Shown here piece after piece: positions 23,791 through 36,225 of a stretch of DNA of 64,000 nt (position 1 is the stretch's first letter; the number at the start of each line of letters is the position of its first letter). This stretch comes from Excoecaria cochinchinensis (taxonomy: Eukaryota > Streptophyta > Magnoliopsida > Malpighiales > Euphorbiaceae), in the NCBI GenBank assembly GCA_947683425.1, contig CANTUQ010000081.1, positions 11,238,501-11,302,500 on the forward strand. Direction: 5' to 3'. The notes under the pieces are model-generated. The model made no database searches. It saw nothing but the letters and a program-made list of their open reading frames with translations, and had not been told where the DNA came from. Position numbers and translations under genes: made by a program.

Positions 23791-23895
23791 TTACCAAATC
23801 TGACCCCACAATCCTGTTCATACTGAGTTCTGTCCAACAAAGAGGAGTTATACACTTCCTACCATATAACGCTTCATATGGAGCCATCTTGATAC
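23791..23895 (-). pseudogene. pol: Tekay integrase C-terminal fragment
   Basis: The minus-strand frame contains MAPYEALYGRKCITPLCWTE, the conserved end of the Ty3/gypsy integrase core in Tekay/Del-type chromoviruses. It is the downstream continuation of the integrase at 33022-33438, separated by the copia insertion. The fragment is cut after about 35 residues by the neighbouring Tat LTR, so the chromodomain region and 3' LTR are missing. Confidence 0.85.
23891..23895. repeat. Target site duplication GATAC (left)
   Basis: Matches GATAC at 33022-33026 exactly and flanks the copia element. Confidence 0.93.
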
Positions 23896-25569
23896 TGTTA
23901 GTGTTAGCCCTAGCCCCAATACATTGTAATAAAAACATTTTAGCTAATAAATGAGGCATTTGTTTTATCCATTGAATTCCTGTGCATATCAATTGATAGA
24001 ACTATCCAAGAATGTTGTTTCGATTTAAGTTATCATGTGTGAGGCACATGGTTGTAAGACCTTGAAACAAATGAGACTTCATTCTAAATATCCCTAGTCA
24101 GTCATTGTTATGGGAATAACAAATGAATTAAGACTAGTATGCTCTCTCTGATAAGTTGAGTTCGGTCTTACGGAACATAAGGACAAGAGTGTCAATCAGA
24201 GATCATAGATACATGTTGAGAACATGGTATCTGGATTCGATCCGTTCATGAGAACACTACATGGTATGAGTCATAAGTGTTTCTCATATGCAAGTTTTGT
24301 ATCGAAGTTCTTAGACCTGAAATCTCTATGAAACTCTTTATGAATTACTGTGTACTTTGACATACACCTAACGTGCTTGTAACAGAGTGACTAGTATGGG
24401 TATGCTTGGGTATACATTGATTCATGTCAGAGAGCATGAGAGAAGTGAGGGGATTACCCCTCTCTATAAGAGAGAAAATATCGTCGGCCACTTGATCAGT
24501 GAACTGGGAAGTGTATGGCCATACCGAGATGAAATAATGAGTAACCATTATTTATCTGAGAGTTCAGTGTCACTGGAATATCAAGAAAGGAATTAACTTA
24601 CATATAAGGATGACTAGTTCCATGCCTTATATTAATTCTGATATTTATGGGTAAGGGACTATGCAAAATTGCAGTAGGTCACCAAATGCCATTTGCATTT
24701 TTTATTTAATTTGGAATGCTATAATATCTTGCTAGAGAATATATATAGCCTTTGAATTAATTCATTAATTCATTGCCAACATTAAATGGACCTATAGGAT
24801 CGCACACAAAGTATTGGGCTTAAAATATTTAAATAATGTATTGGGCATTAATTTGGGCTTTTAATTAAAGTCAAATTAATGTATGTAATGGGTATTAAAA
24901 GTGCTATTGGACCTTGGTCCATGAGAGAGGATATATTCGGCCCACATGGTTTAATTTCAATTAATTAATTATATTGATTAAGTTAATTGAGTATTAAATC
25001 CTAATGGCTTTTAAGTGATTAGTTTGATTGAGATATATCTTAAGGTTTTAAAATTCAAAAGTAGATAAGGATTGAAAGAGATGAAAAGGAGGAGAGTTTC
25101 GGTTTTGATAAAAAGAAAAAAAAAAACGTGATGAGTTTCCTCTTAGCCGAAATTGACAAGGAGAAGAATTCTTTCTTGCTTTCTTGTGTGATTAGGCATT
25201 AAAAGCATCAAATAGAAGTGCAAGACAAAAGCTTGTAGCTTCAATCCTTACCCTTTACACTATACTAATATATTGAGAGCTAGCAATCTCGGTTTTAAGC
25301 CTAGCTTGCAATTGTGTGTGTGAACATAGAGAGGATTGGCGTAAAGGCTGTTCCTTGGCATTGGTGGTGAAGATCAAAGGTGGACAAACTCATCTTAGTT
25401 GCTGGTCATCATCAAATTCAATTTGGAATTGGCATTTAAAGTTGTAAGTTTAAAAAACCCTAAAAGTGCATGTTTCGATTCTTGTCATGGAATTGCTTGG
25501 CATGTATGATTCTTTTTCATGTTTTTCTGCTGCATAATTATCATATTCATTTCATGCCATGTTCCATCA
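23896..25569 (+). repeat. 5' LTR of copia element
   Basis: Begins TGTTAGTGTTAGCCC and ends TTCCATCA. A TATATATAG at about 24743 could be the TATA box. The 3' LTR carries ten extra bases (ATCAGATTAA) at about 32458 that are absent here. Confidence 0.95.
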
Positions 25570-25570
25570 G

Positions 25571-25582
25571 TGGTATCAGAGC
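25571..25582 (+). other. Primer-binding site, tRNA-Met(i)
   Basis: TGGTATCAGAGC, one base after the 5' LTR, is the standard complement of the plant initiator tRNA-Met 3' end. The leader from here to 27361 is AT-rich and contains no coding frame that I can support. Confidence 0.93.
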
Positions 25583-27361
25583 CTAAACATGCTTATTTTA
25601 GAGCTTTAGATGCAAGAAATAATTAATTAAAAATCGTTACTTTGAAAACATGCAATGCTGAAATTTTCTATTTTGATTTTTTTGCATTGTTTTGGTGTAA
25701 AAACGATTTTTATTGATTAGATAGGTATTATTTTTAATTTGACATGATAATATTCTGTCCTAAGATATTCTAGGAGCTGTTATTGGTCAGATTTAAATGA
25801 TTATACCTGATGGTATATGTTAATATTAAAACTAGGTGCTTTTTGGCATGTTAATTGTTAGTTTAACAACTAGTTTTGAATATTAAATGTAAAAACGTTT
25901 TTTTGGCATGTTTGTAAGTGGTTTTTAAAGATTAATTATCTGTTCTGGACATTTTTAAAAAATTTTTTTTTTCTGGTCCATGACGATTTAATTGATTAAT
26001 TTTAATATCACTTAAAACAATGACTAGTTTGTGTTTGTTACATGTTTAATCAACATTGTTTGTTTTGATTTGATTAAAATGGTAAAAACACATTTAGTTC
26101 AGATTGGTACAAAATATTAAATCTATTTTTATGACCATTTTTGAATTATTTAATGACTCATAAAATTGATTTAAGTTTTTGTGCATTTTTGAGGCATCAC
26201 ATAAGCATTTAACAACTAGTTTTGTTGTTTGTTTGTTTTTATATGTATGCTGTGTATCATATATATGTTCTTCATGTTTTAATTCATGTCGGTACATATT
26301 ATATGTATTTTTAATGTTTATGGGCAATATGACATAAAATTAATAATGGCAAAATTGGAAATTATACTAGAGTTGATTTATAGCACAAATCTAACTAGTT
26401 TGTGTTTTGGGCTTTTAAGAGAACTTATTCAATAAGAGGATTTAGTCCATTGGGCCTCGGCCCAGGCCCATCATGGGGTCATCTCTTAAAGGTTCAAGTA
26501 CACAATTTCCATTAAGAGACTTGGCTAAATTAATTAAAATTGGACTTTGTTTGATCCATGAATATTATGTATATTTATTTGCTAGTTTGGTGTGATGAAT
26601 GGATATGCATGGTGCATTCATGGGCCCTGTTTTTAATTAATTATGGCCTGCGAGCCATTATGTTTTATTGTAAAAGTTTCATTAATTTCTTAGAATAGAA
26701 TTTACTTGAAGACTTTGTAAATCAAAGGTGAAGCCCACCGGAGCAAAGAAGCCCAACTCGAAGATTCTTATGTAATAGTATAGAATCTTAGTTGTAGGTT
26801 TTTGGGGCCCATGTTTGTCACGCTTTACTTGATGCAATTATTTATATATATACATATATATGCTTGCTATGAATGGATGACAAAGCGTATGCCATGTAAG
26901 CCGTAATAAATTGAATCCCTAATAATAATAGTAAGTCACAAAGTTGCCTTCCTAATTCGAAACATGTCAAGGCATCGATCATCGATAACGTAGACTGGGA
27001 GTCCTAGATACGCTCGATTATCTTTGTGAGGCATGGGTTGTGAATGTAGGTTAGACTTAACATGGAAAGGGATGCTCGGACCTAGGCAACTAATAAATGG
27101 GTTTGTGCTATAACATCTTAAGATGTTAACCCATTTGATCCAAGAGTCATGTACGAGACATGATTGGAGTTTATCCTACCTAAGTAACTTAACTTGTTAG
27201 GTGTACAAGCTCAGCTTGACTAATAAGTTGTTGTGAAAAGTGGATCTTGGCCCACTTTAAATCACTAACGCGAATTATTTAAAGGGATATTAATTCGGTT
27301 TGTGGGATTATAAAATAAGACCTCATTTAATCTTGCTAAAATTTTTATTGTAGATTGACAA

Positions 27362-30300
27362 ATGGCATCTTCAAACAATAATTTCTCATTGCGATCGGTC
27401 CTTGAAAAGGACAAATTGAATGGCACCAATTTCATAGACTGGTCTCGAAACTTGAGAATAGTCCTTAAGCAAGAGAAAAAGTCGTATGTTTTGGATGCAC
27501 CCTTGCCTGATGAACCTGGCAGGAACGCCTCTGCGGTTCAAAAGGAAACTTTTGAGACCAAGAAGAGCGACTCCAATGATGTGACCTATTTGATGCTGGC
27601 CACTATGGTGCCTGACTTGCAAAAGCAATTTATGGACCAAGAGGCTTATGCGATCATGGTGCACCTAAAGGAGATGTTCCAAGAGCAAGCTCGTCACGAG
27701 AGATTTGTGACAACGAAGGCCTTAATTTCCTGTAAGATGGCTGCGGGTACTCCTGTTAGTACACATGTACTCAAGATGAAAGGGTATCTTGATACTCTAG
27801 GAAAGCTTGAGGTACAAGTGCCAAAAGAATTGGCCACTGACTTGATCTTAGGATCATTGACTGATGATTATGATCCATTTATAATGAATTATAACATGCA
27901 TGCAATGGACAAGTCAGTCACCGAGCTTCATGGGATGCTTAAGAATGCTGAAGAGAACATTCGAAAGACAAATCCCATACTAATGGTTCAAGGGGGCATT
28001 AAGAAGGGACTAGCTAAGGGAAAGGGAAAGGGAAAGGCAAAACCCAAGAATGACCTGGCTCGGTTCAAGTCAAAAGGGAGTGCACCTCAGGCCCAATCCA
28101 AGCCCAAGGCGCAAAAGCCCAAGGAGAGCGAGAGCACTTGCTTCCACTGCAACAAAATAGGGCATTGGAAGAAGAACTGTGCTCTCTTCAAGGAAGAACA
28201 AAAAATGAATGGAGCCAAGGCGTCCAGTTCAGGTATTTTTGTTATTGAAATTAACCTTTCTATTTCTACCACTTGGGTACTAGATACCGGTTGTGGTTCT
28301 CACATTTGTTCTAATGTGCAGGGGCTAAGAAATAGGCGGTTACTTGGGAAGAATGAAGTGAACCTCCGTGTGGGGAATGGAGCACGAGTTGCCGCCATGG
28401 AGATAGGCGACTATCAACTCACTTTACCTTCCGGACTTTGTTTAGTTTTGAAAAATTATTATTATGTACCTGCTATGAGCAGAAACATTATTTCAGTTTC
28501 ATTGTTGGATTTGGATGAATTTGATTTTGTTATTAAAAATGGCAATGCTCATATTCGTCGCCAAGGCATTTCATATGGCAATGCCATGTTGGAAAATGGC
28601 CTTTATAACCTTGATCTACAAAACAGAGAGTCCATATACAACATTAATACAAAGAGGGTTAAATCAAACGAATTGAACCCTACTTACTTCTGGCATTGTC
28701 GTTTAGGACATACAAACGAAAACTGCATTTCAAGACTCCACAAAACTGGAGTGCTTGGGTCATTCGACTTAGAGTCTTATGATACATGCGAGCCATGTTT
28801 GCGTGGAAAAATGACAAAAGGTCCTTTTAACAAGAAAAGTGAGAGGACTAATGGCTTATTGGAACTAATACATACCGATGTATGTGGACCATTAAGTACA
28901 CAAGCTAGAGGTAGTTTTAGCTACTTCGTAACATTCACAGATGACTTCAGTAGATATGGCTATGTCTATCTAATAAAGTATAAATCTGAAACTTTTGAGA
29001 AATTCAAAGTGTTTAAGAACGAAGTAGAAAAACAACTTGGCAAAAGTATAAAAGCCATTCGATCTGATAGAGGTGGCGAATACTTAAGCCAAGAGTTTGA
29101 TGGTCATCTAAAAGAATGTGGTATTATTTCACAGCTCACTCCTCCTGGAACACCATAATGGAATGGTGTGTCCGAAAGGAGAAATCGAACTCTATTAGAC
29201 ATGGTTCGATCAATGATGAGTCAAGCAAATCTTCCTATCTCTTTTTGGGGCTATGCATTAGAAACTGCTGCGTTTCTACTAAACCGTACTCCAACTAAAG
29301 CAGTTGAGAAGACACCATACGAGGTATGGACTGGGAAAGAACCCAATATGTCGTTTCTTAGGATTTGGGGCTGTGAAGCACATGTTAAGAAATTAACATC
29401 TGACAAACTAGAGTCCAAATCAAATGTCTGCTTATTTGTGGGTTATCCTAAAGAAACAAAGGGATACTATTTTTACTCACAAGCCGAGAACAAAGTATTT
29501 GTTGCTCGCAAGGCTGTTTTCTTGGAAAAGGAGTTCCTCCTCAAGAAAGACAGTAGGAGTAAAATAGAACTTGGAGAAATTCAAGCGCCACAAATTCCTA
29601 TAGAGGATGAGTTGGAAATGGGATCAAGTTCACAACCACTTGTGGAACAAGAACCCATCACACAAGTACCTAGAAGGTCCGGTAGGGTACGTCAGGAGAT
29701 TCAGAGATATGGATTTCTAATCACCGATAGTGACACTATTGAGTTAGTAGATCGTGAGGATCCTACTACCTACCGAGAAGCTATTGAAAGCCCAGACTCA
29801 AAAAATTGGCTTGAAGCCATGAAATCCAAGATGCAATCAATGTACGATAACCAGGTTTGGACCTTGGTTGATCCACCGGAAGGTGCTAAGGTAATTGAAT
29901 GCAAGTGGCTGTTTAAACTCAAAGCTGATCAGACCTACAAAGGTAGACTAGTAGCAAAAGGTTTTCGACAAACTCATGGTGTAGACTATGATGAGACCTT
30001 TTCGCCTGTAGTCATGCTCAAATCCATTAGGATCTTGCTTGCCATAGCTGCATATCATGATTATGAGATATGGCAAATGGATGTCAAAACTGCTTTCCTC
30101 AATGGATATTTACTTGAGGAGGTGTATATGACACAGCCTGAAGGTTTTGTCAATCCCAAGCATCCTAAGAAGGTTTGCAAGCTTCAGAAATCCATTTATG
30201 GATTAAAGCAAGCATCCCGAAGTTGGAATCTTCGTTTTGATGAGGCAGTCAAAGAATTTGACTTCGTCAAGAACGAAGATGAGCCTTGTGTGTACAAGAA

Positions 30301-31324
30301 GGTTAGTGGGAGCATAGTAGTATTTTTGGTCCTATATGTGGACGACATCCTTCTCATTGGGAATGACATTCCAACATTTCAAATGGTTAAACAATGGTTG
30401 GGGAAATGTTTCTCGATGAAAGACTTAGGTGAAGCTGAGACAATACTTGGTATTCGGATCTATAGAGACAGATCGAATCGGCTTTTGGGACTAAGTCAAG
30501 AAAAGTACATAGACAAAGTACTAAAGCATTTTAGTATGGGAGACTCAAAGAAAGGGTACATACCTTTGGCTTTGGGAGTTCCTTTGACTAAAGAACAGTG
30601 CCCTAAAACCAAAAAGGAAAGGGACGACATGAGTAGAATCCCATATGCATCTGCTATTGGATCTATCATGTACGCTATGTTATGTACTAGGTTGGATGTT
30701 GCTCATGCATTGAGTATAACCAGTAGTTTTCAGCAAGACCCTAGTGAAAAGCACTGGTCTGCTGTAAAAGGGATTCTAAAGTACCTACGAAGGACTAAGG
30801 ATCACTTCTTGGTGTATGGTGGTCAGGAAGAGCTCGTCATACAAGGCTATGCCGATGCTGCTTTTCAAACCAGCACTCAAGACTCAAGATCACAATCTAG
30901 ATTTGTTTTTGTTTTAAACGGTGGTGCTGTCAGCTGGAGAAGCTCAAAGCAAGAGACCGTCGCCGACTCAACTACAGAATTTGAGTATATTGCAGCAAGT
31001 GAGGCTGCAAAAGAGGCTGTTTGGATTAGAAATTTCATTTCTGGATTAGGAATGGTCCCAAGCATCCTAGATCCATTAGAAATTTTTTGTGACAACAACG
31101 GGGCCATTGCACAGGCCAAGGAGCCCCGGTCACACCAGAAATCCAAACACATACTCAGGAGGTACCACCTGATCAGAGAAATCATTGATCGTGGGGACGT
31201 CAAGGTTAGCAAGATAGCAAGTGAAAATAATGTAGCAAATCCTTTGACGAAACAGTTGCGTCCAAATCTGCACGATGCTCATTTGAGAGCATTCGGTCTG
31301 AGGGCTATGCCCAATTGGGACTAG
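27362..31324 (+). pseudogene. gag-pol: Copia gag-pol polyprotein, one in-frame stop
   Basis: One frame of about 1320 codons broken only by a TAA at 29156-29158 (codon 599). Order: gag (residues 1-255) with a lysine-rich stretch; CCHC knuckle CFHCNKIGHWKKNC at 260-273; aspartic protease DTGCGSH at 308-314; integrase zinc motif H445/H450/C476/C479; integrase core with D505 (HTDVCGP) and D569 (RSDRGGEY). The stop falls between the second aspartate and the expected glutamate (SERRNR, just after it). Downstream are RT, with YVDD near 30334-30345, and RNase H, ending with LTKQL. Gag and protease could still be made, but full pol would need readthrough. Size and order are typical of Ty1/copia. Confidence 0.95.
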
Positions 31325-31327
31325 TGC

Positions 31328-31338
31328 TAGTGGGAGAT
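31328..31338 (+). other. Polypurine tract of copia element
   Basis: TAGTGGGAGAT directly precedes the 3' LTR and starts just after the gag-pol stop codon. It is the usual plus-strand primer in plant copia elements. Confidence 0.8.
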
Positions 31339-33021
31339 TGTTAGTGTTAGCCCTAGCCCCAATACATTGTAATAAAAACATTTTAGCTAATAAATGAGGC
31401 ATTTGTTTTATCCATTGAATTCCTGTGCATATCAATTGATAGAACTATCCAATAATGTTGTTTCGGTTTAAGTTATCATGTGTAAGGCACATGGTTGTAA
31501 GACCTTGAAACAAATGAGACTTCATTCTAAATATCCCTAGTCAGTCATTGTTATGGGAATAACAAATGAATTAAGACTAGTATTCTCTCTCTGATAAGTT
31601 GAGTTCGGTCTTACGGAACATAAGGACAAGAGTGTCAATCAGAGATCATAGATACATGTTGAGAACATGGTATCTGGATTCGATCCGTTCATGAGAACAC
31701 TACATGGTATGAGTCATAAGTGTTTCTCATATGCAAGTTTTGTATCGAAGTTCTTAGACCTGAAATCTCTATGAAACTCTTTATGAATTACTGTGTACTT
31801 TGACATACACCTAACGTGCTTGTAACAGAGTGACTAGTATGGGTATGCTTGGGTATACATTGATTCATGTCAGAGAGCATGAGAGAAGTGAAGGGATTAC
31901 CCCTCTCTAGAAGAGAGAAAATATCGTCGGCCACTTGATCAGTGAACTGGGAAGTGTATGGCCATACCGAGATGAAATAATGAGTAACCATTATTTATCT
32001 GAGAGTTCAGTGTCACTGGAATATCAAGAAAGGAATTAACTTACATATAAGGATGACTAGTTCCATGCCTTATATTAATTCTGATATTTATGGGTAAGGG
32101 ACTATGCAAAATTGCAGTAGGTCACCAAATGCCATTTGCATTTTTTATTTAATTTGGAATGCTATAATATCTTGCTAGAGAATATATATAGCCTTTGAAT
32201 TAATTCATTAATTCATTGCCAACATTAAATGGACCTATAGGATCGCACACAAAGTATTGGGCTTAAAATATTTAAATAATGTATTGGGCATTAATTTGGG
32301 CTTTTAATTAAAGTCAAATTAATGTATGTAATGGGTATTAAAAGTGCTATTGGACCTTGGTCCATGAGAGAGGATATATTCGGCCCACATGGTTTAATTT
32401 CAATTAATTAATTATATTGATTAAGTTAATTGAGTATTAAATCCTAATGGCTTTTAAATCAGATTAAGTGATTAGTTTGATTGAGATATATCTTAAGGTT
32501 TTAAAATTCAAAAGTAGATAAGGATTGAAAGAGATGAAAAGGAGGAGAGTTTCGGTTTTGATAAAAAGAAAAAAAAAACGTGATGAGTTTCCTCTTGGCC
32601 GAAATTGACAAGGAGAAGAATTCTTTCTTGCTTTCTTGTGTGATTAGGCATTAAAAGCATCAAATAAAAGTGCAAGACAAAAGCTTGTAGCTTCAATCCT
32701 TACCCTTTACACTATACTAATATATTGAGAGCTAGCAATCTCGGTTTTAAGCCTAGCTTGCAATTGTGTGTGTGAACATAGAGAGGATTGGCGTAAAGGC
32801 TGTTCCTTGGCATTGGTGGTGAAGATCAAAGGTGGACAAACTCATCTTAGTTGCTGGTCATCATCAAATTCAATTTGGAATTGGCATTTAAAGTTGTAAG
32901 TTTAAAAAACCCTAAAAGTGCATGTTTCGATTCTTGTCATGGAATTGCTTGGCATGTATGATTCTTTTTCATGTTTTTCCGCTGCATAATTATCATATTC
33001 ATTTCATGCCATGTTCCATCA
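31339..33021 (+). repeat. 3' LTR of copia element
   Basis: 1683 bp, near-identical to 23896-25569. It ends TTCCATCA before the GATAC duplication. Confidence 0.95.
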
Positions 33022-35561
33022 GATACTAGTTTAGTAACTGTTGTTGTAGGCAAACTCTGCTAATGGCAACTACTTCTCCCAACTATTACCAAACTCGAGC
33101 ACACAGCATCTCAGCATACCTTCTAAAATCTGAATCACACGCTCAGATTGATCATCTGTCTAAGAACGAAAAGCTGTGCTAAAATGTAATCTTGTCTCCA
33201 AAGCTTCTTGCAGTCTCTTCCAAAACTGAGAAGTGAATCTCGGATCTCAATCTGAAATGATGGAGGATGGGACACCATGCAATCTCACAATCTTACTGAT
33301 GTACAACTCTGCCAGCTTAGATAATGGATAATCCATTCTAATAGGTAAGAAATGAGCTGATTTAGTGAGTCGGTCAACAATCACCCAAACTGCATCATGT
33401 TTCTTCCTGGAGAGAGGAAATCCTGACACAATGTCCATGATTACCCTGTCCTATTTCCATTCAGGTATGACAATAGGCTGAAGCAAACCTGAAGGGACTT
33501 GATGCTCTGCCTTAACCTGTTGGCAAATTAGACACTTGCCCACAAATTCTATCACATCACGTTTCATACCAGACCACCAATACTGCTTCTTCAAATCCTG
33601 ATACATCTTATTACTACCAAGATGCATTGCAAAGCTGCTGTGATGGGCTTCTGACAGAATATTGTTTCTCAAATCAGCTTGATCAGGCACACACAATCTC
33701 TGCTTATAATACAACCCACCATCTGGACCCAATGAGCAATCACTAACATTGCCATCTTTCACCTGAGTTATGATGAAAGATAACCTGTCGTCCTGTTTTT
33801 TAGCATCTTTTACCTGCTGGAGGAAATCTGGCTTTACTTGCATTTCTACTAACAAACCTCCATCATCTGACACACCCAAACTAACGTTCATAGCCCACAA
33901 AAAAGCCATGAATTTCCTACTAAGTGCATATGCTACAATGTTAGCTTTCCCAGGATGATAGTCAATGAAGCACTCATAATCCTTGATCAGCTCAATCCAA
34001 CGCCTCTATCTCAAATTAAGCTCCTTTTGAGTAAGCAAGTACTTCAGACTCTTATTATCTATATAGATGCAGCATTTCTCATCATAAAGGTAATGTCTCC
34101 AAATCTTAAGAGAAAATACAATGGCTGCTAACTCAAAATCATGAGTAGGATAATTCTTCTTATGAGTCTTAAGCTGTTGGGAGGCATAACCAATCACCTT
34201 GCCTTCCTGCATCAATACACAGCCCAAACCATTTTTGGAAACATCACTGTAGATCACAAAGTCTTTAGCAGGTTCATGTTGCACTAACATTGGAGCTTCA
34301 GTCAACATACACTTAAGCTTCTCAAAGCTTTCTTGACATTTATCTGACCAATTGAACTTAACATTTTTCTGTAGCAATCTAGTCAAAGGAGCTGCAATGG
34401 AAGAAAAACCCTTCACAAACCTTCTATAGTAGCTTGCCAACCCAAGGAAGCTTCTAACCTCTGTGACACTCCTAGGTGTTCTCCACTATAGGATGGCTTC
34501 AATCTTTTTAGGATCAACCTTGATACCATCAGCGGATACTACATGTCCCAGAAATGACACTTCATTCAGCCAAAATTCACATTTACTGAACTTGGCATAA
34601 AGCTATCTATCTCTCAAAGTCTGCAGAACAATCCTCAGATACTCATCATGCTCCTTTGGAGTCTTCAAATACATGAAGATATCATCAATGAAGACTACCA
34701 CAAACCGATCCAAATAAGAGTGGAAGACCCTATTCATCAGGTCCATGAAAGCTGTAGGAGCATTCGTCAATCCAAAAGGCATGATAATAAACTCATAATG
34801 GCCATATCGGGTGCAAAAAGCTATCTTAGACACATCTGACTCTTTAATCTTCAACTGATGGTAGCTAGATCTCAAATCAATCTTCGAAAACACACCGGTA
34901 CCTTTCAACTAATTGAACAAGTCATCAATACGAGGAGGAGGACATTTATTCTTAATGGTTACCTTATTCAACTAACTGTAGTCAATACATAACTGAAGTG
35001 ATCCATCCTTCTTTTTTACAAAGAGAACTGGTGCTCCCCAAGGTGAAACACTCGGTCTAATAAAGCCTTTATCAAGTAACTCTTGAAACTGAGTCTTCAA
35101 TTCTTTGAGTTCTGAAGGTGCCATTCTGTAGGGAGCAATAGAGATAGGTGTAGTACCAGGTACTAAGTCAATAGAGAACTCTATCTACCTATTAGGTGGC
35201 AAACCTAAAAGTTCTTCAGGGAAAACATCCTGAAACTCTCGAACTGTAGGCACATCTGAAACCTGAAGTTCCTTCTTTTAGCCTCCATTGCATAACACAA
35301 GTAGGCAACACACCCTTTTCTAATAAGTCTCTTAGCTGCAGTAGCTAAAATCACATCAGAAAGGAAGTCTATTCTCTCGCCCACAATAACTATCTCCTGA
35401 TCATCTGAAGTCTTAAGGGTCACTCTCTTTCTCTTACAATTAACAGTGGCATGATGAGTGGATAACCAGTCCATACCCAAAATCACATCAAACTATCGGA
35501 AGGGAGATCAATCAAATTGGCCATAAACATATAACCCTGAACACTAACAGGACAATCTCTA
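33022..35561 (-). pseudogene. pol: Tekay-type gypsy pol remnant (PR-RT-RH-IN)
   Basis: Minus-strand Ty3/gypsy pol. Reading from high to low coordinates: protease end with MILGMDWLSTHHATVNC (about 35486); RT palm with IKESDVSKIAFCTRYGHYEF and an FIDD box at 34681-34692 in place of the usual YIDD; RNase H with YSDVSKNGLGCVLMQEGKV (34440-34006); integrase HHCC finger with HHSSFAMHLG and CLICQ (33909-33451); integrase core with MDIVSGFPLSRKKHDAVW (33438-33247). Several stops and frame breaks separate these blocks, so it is inactive. The reading continues across the copia insertion into 23791-23895. Gag and the 5' LTR are missing, cut by the Tat LTR at 35562. Confidence 0.93.
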
Positions 35562-35833
35562 TGTGATGCGTGCCGGACCCGATCGCTTCTCGGGATGCCC
35601 GCCTTTAGGGCTCGAGAGGGTTTGCGTCTTTTGATCTTGAAAAATCATGAGATATTTTGGACACCTCATTTCAATAGAACACAGGAAAGATCATCTAATC
35701 CCATGAAACCTTTAGGCACCTTTAAGGTATTTTGGAGTCGCCACCCAATTTACAAGAAATTAGGAAAGTTCGTCTAAACTCGAGAGTCTAAACCAGAGAA
35801 AAATTCGAAACTTTACTCTTATTAATACCTTAG
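35562..35833 (-). mobile_element. Tat LTR 3' end, split by element 2
   Basis: On the plus strand it begins TGTGATGCGTGCCGG, the reverse of a Tat LTR end, and runs 272 bp to the element 2 insertion. The same LTR family resumes at 49348 in the same orientation, offset by only about 80 bp of missing LTR, so these are probably two halves of one LTR. Confidence 0.7.
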
Positions 35834-36051
35834 TGTAGACACCAGATCCTGAGATAGCCTAGATTAGAGTTACCCAATGATGATAAGATGCCTGTCACAG
35901 GCAAAAAAAGGTTAAAAGTGATGATTTCCTGTTAAAATTTGCATTTTAGAGTGAAAAATTAAAAAATAATAAAAAATATTTTAAAAATTAGATTTGAAAA
36001 ATGGAATTTAGAAATTATAATATTTTTAGTTAATTTTAAAGACTAAAAAAA

Positions 36052-36225
36052 AAGGGGGGGTCGAGCGTCAGCCACGGCCGCGGCAGCACGTAGTGCCTGC
36101 ACGCGTTGCAACGCGGAGCACCATCGCGCGGCGCTCGGCACGCAGCACGCGCGACGTCGCTCGCTCGCGCGCACGTGCTAGCAGCCCGTCGCTGGCGTCC
36201 GTCAGCCCTGTTCGCCGCAAATCCG
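36052..36225. repeat. GC-rich island, element 2 5' LTR
   Basis: Bounded by GTCGAGCGTCAGCCA and CGTCCGTCAGCCCT, both also present at 47190-47402. The sequence between is GC-rich with many GCGC and CACG words, but its order differs markedly from the 3' LTR copy, unlike all other parts of the LTR. Confidence 0.8.

Larger units (their letters stand above)
23896..33021 (+). mobile_element. Full-length Ty1/copia retrotransposon
   Basis: A 9126-bp element with TG...CA LTRs of 1674 and 1683 bp, tRNA-Met(i) primer site, a 1.8-kb leader, one gag-pol frame, a polypurine tract and exact GATAC duplications. By eye the two LTRs differ by about nine substitutions, one A in a poly-A run and a 10-bp indel, so the insertion is recent compared with the surrounding elements. 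It is inserted inside the integrase of a minus-strand Tekay element. The long LTRs and leader set it apart from compact copia types. I leave its lineage open. Confidence 0.96.

Noticed and set aside
25583..27361. 1.8-kb copia leader checked for a hidden gene or intron
   Set aside because: AT-rich throughout with no frame of recognisable composition. It is treated as an untranslated leader.
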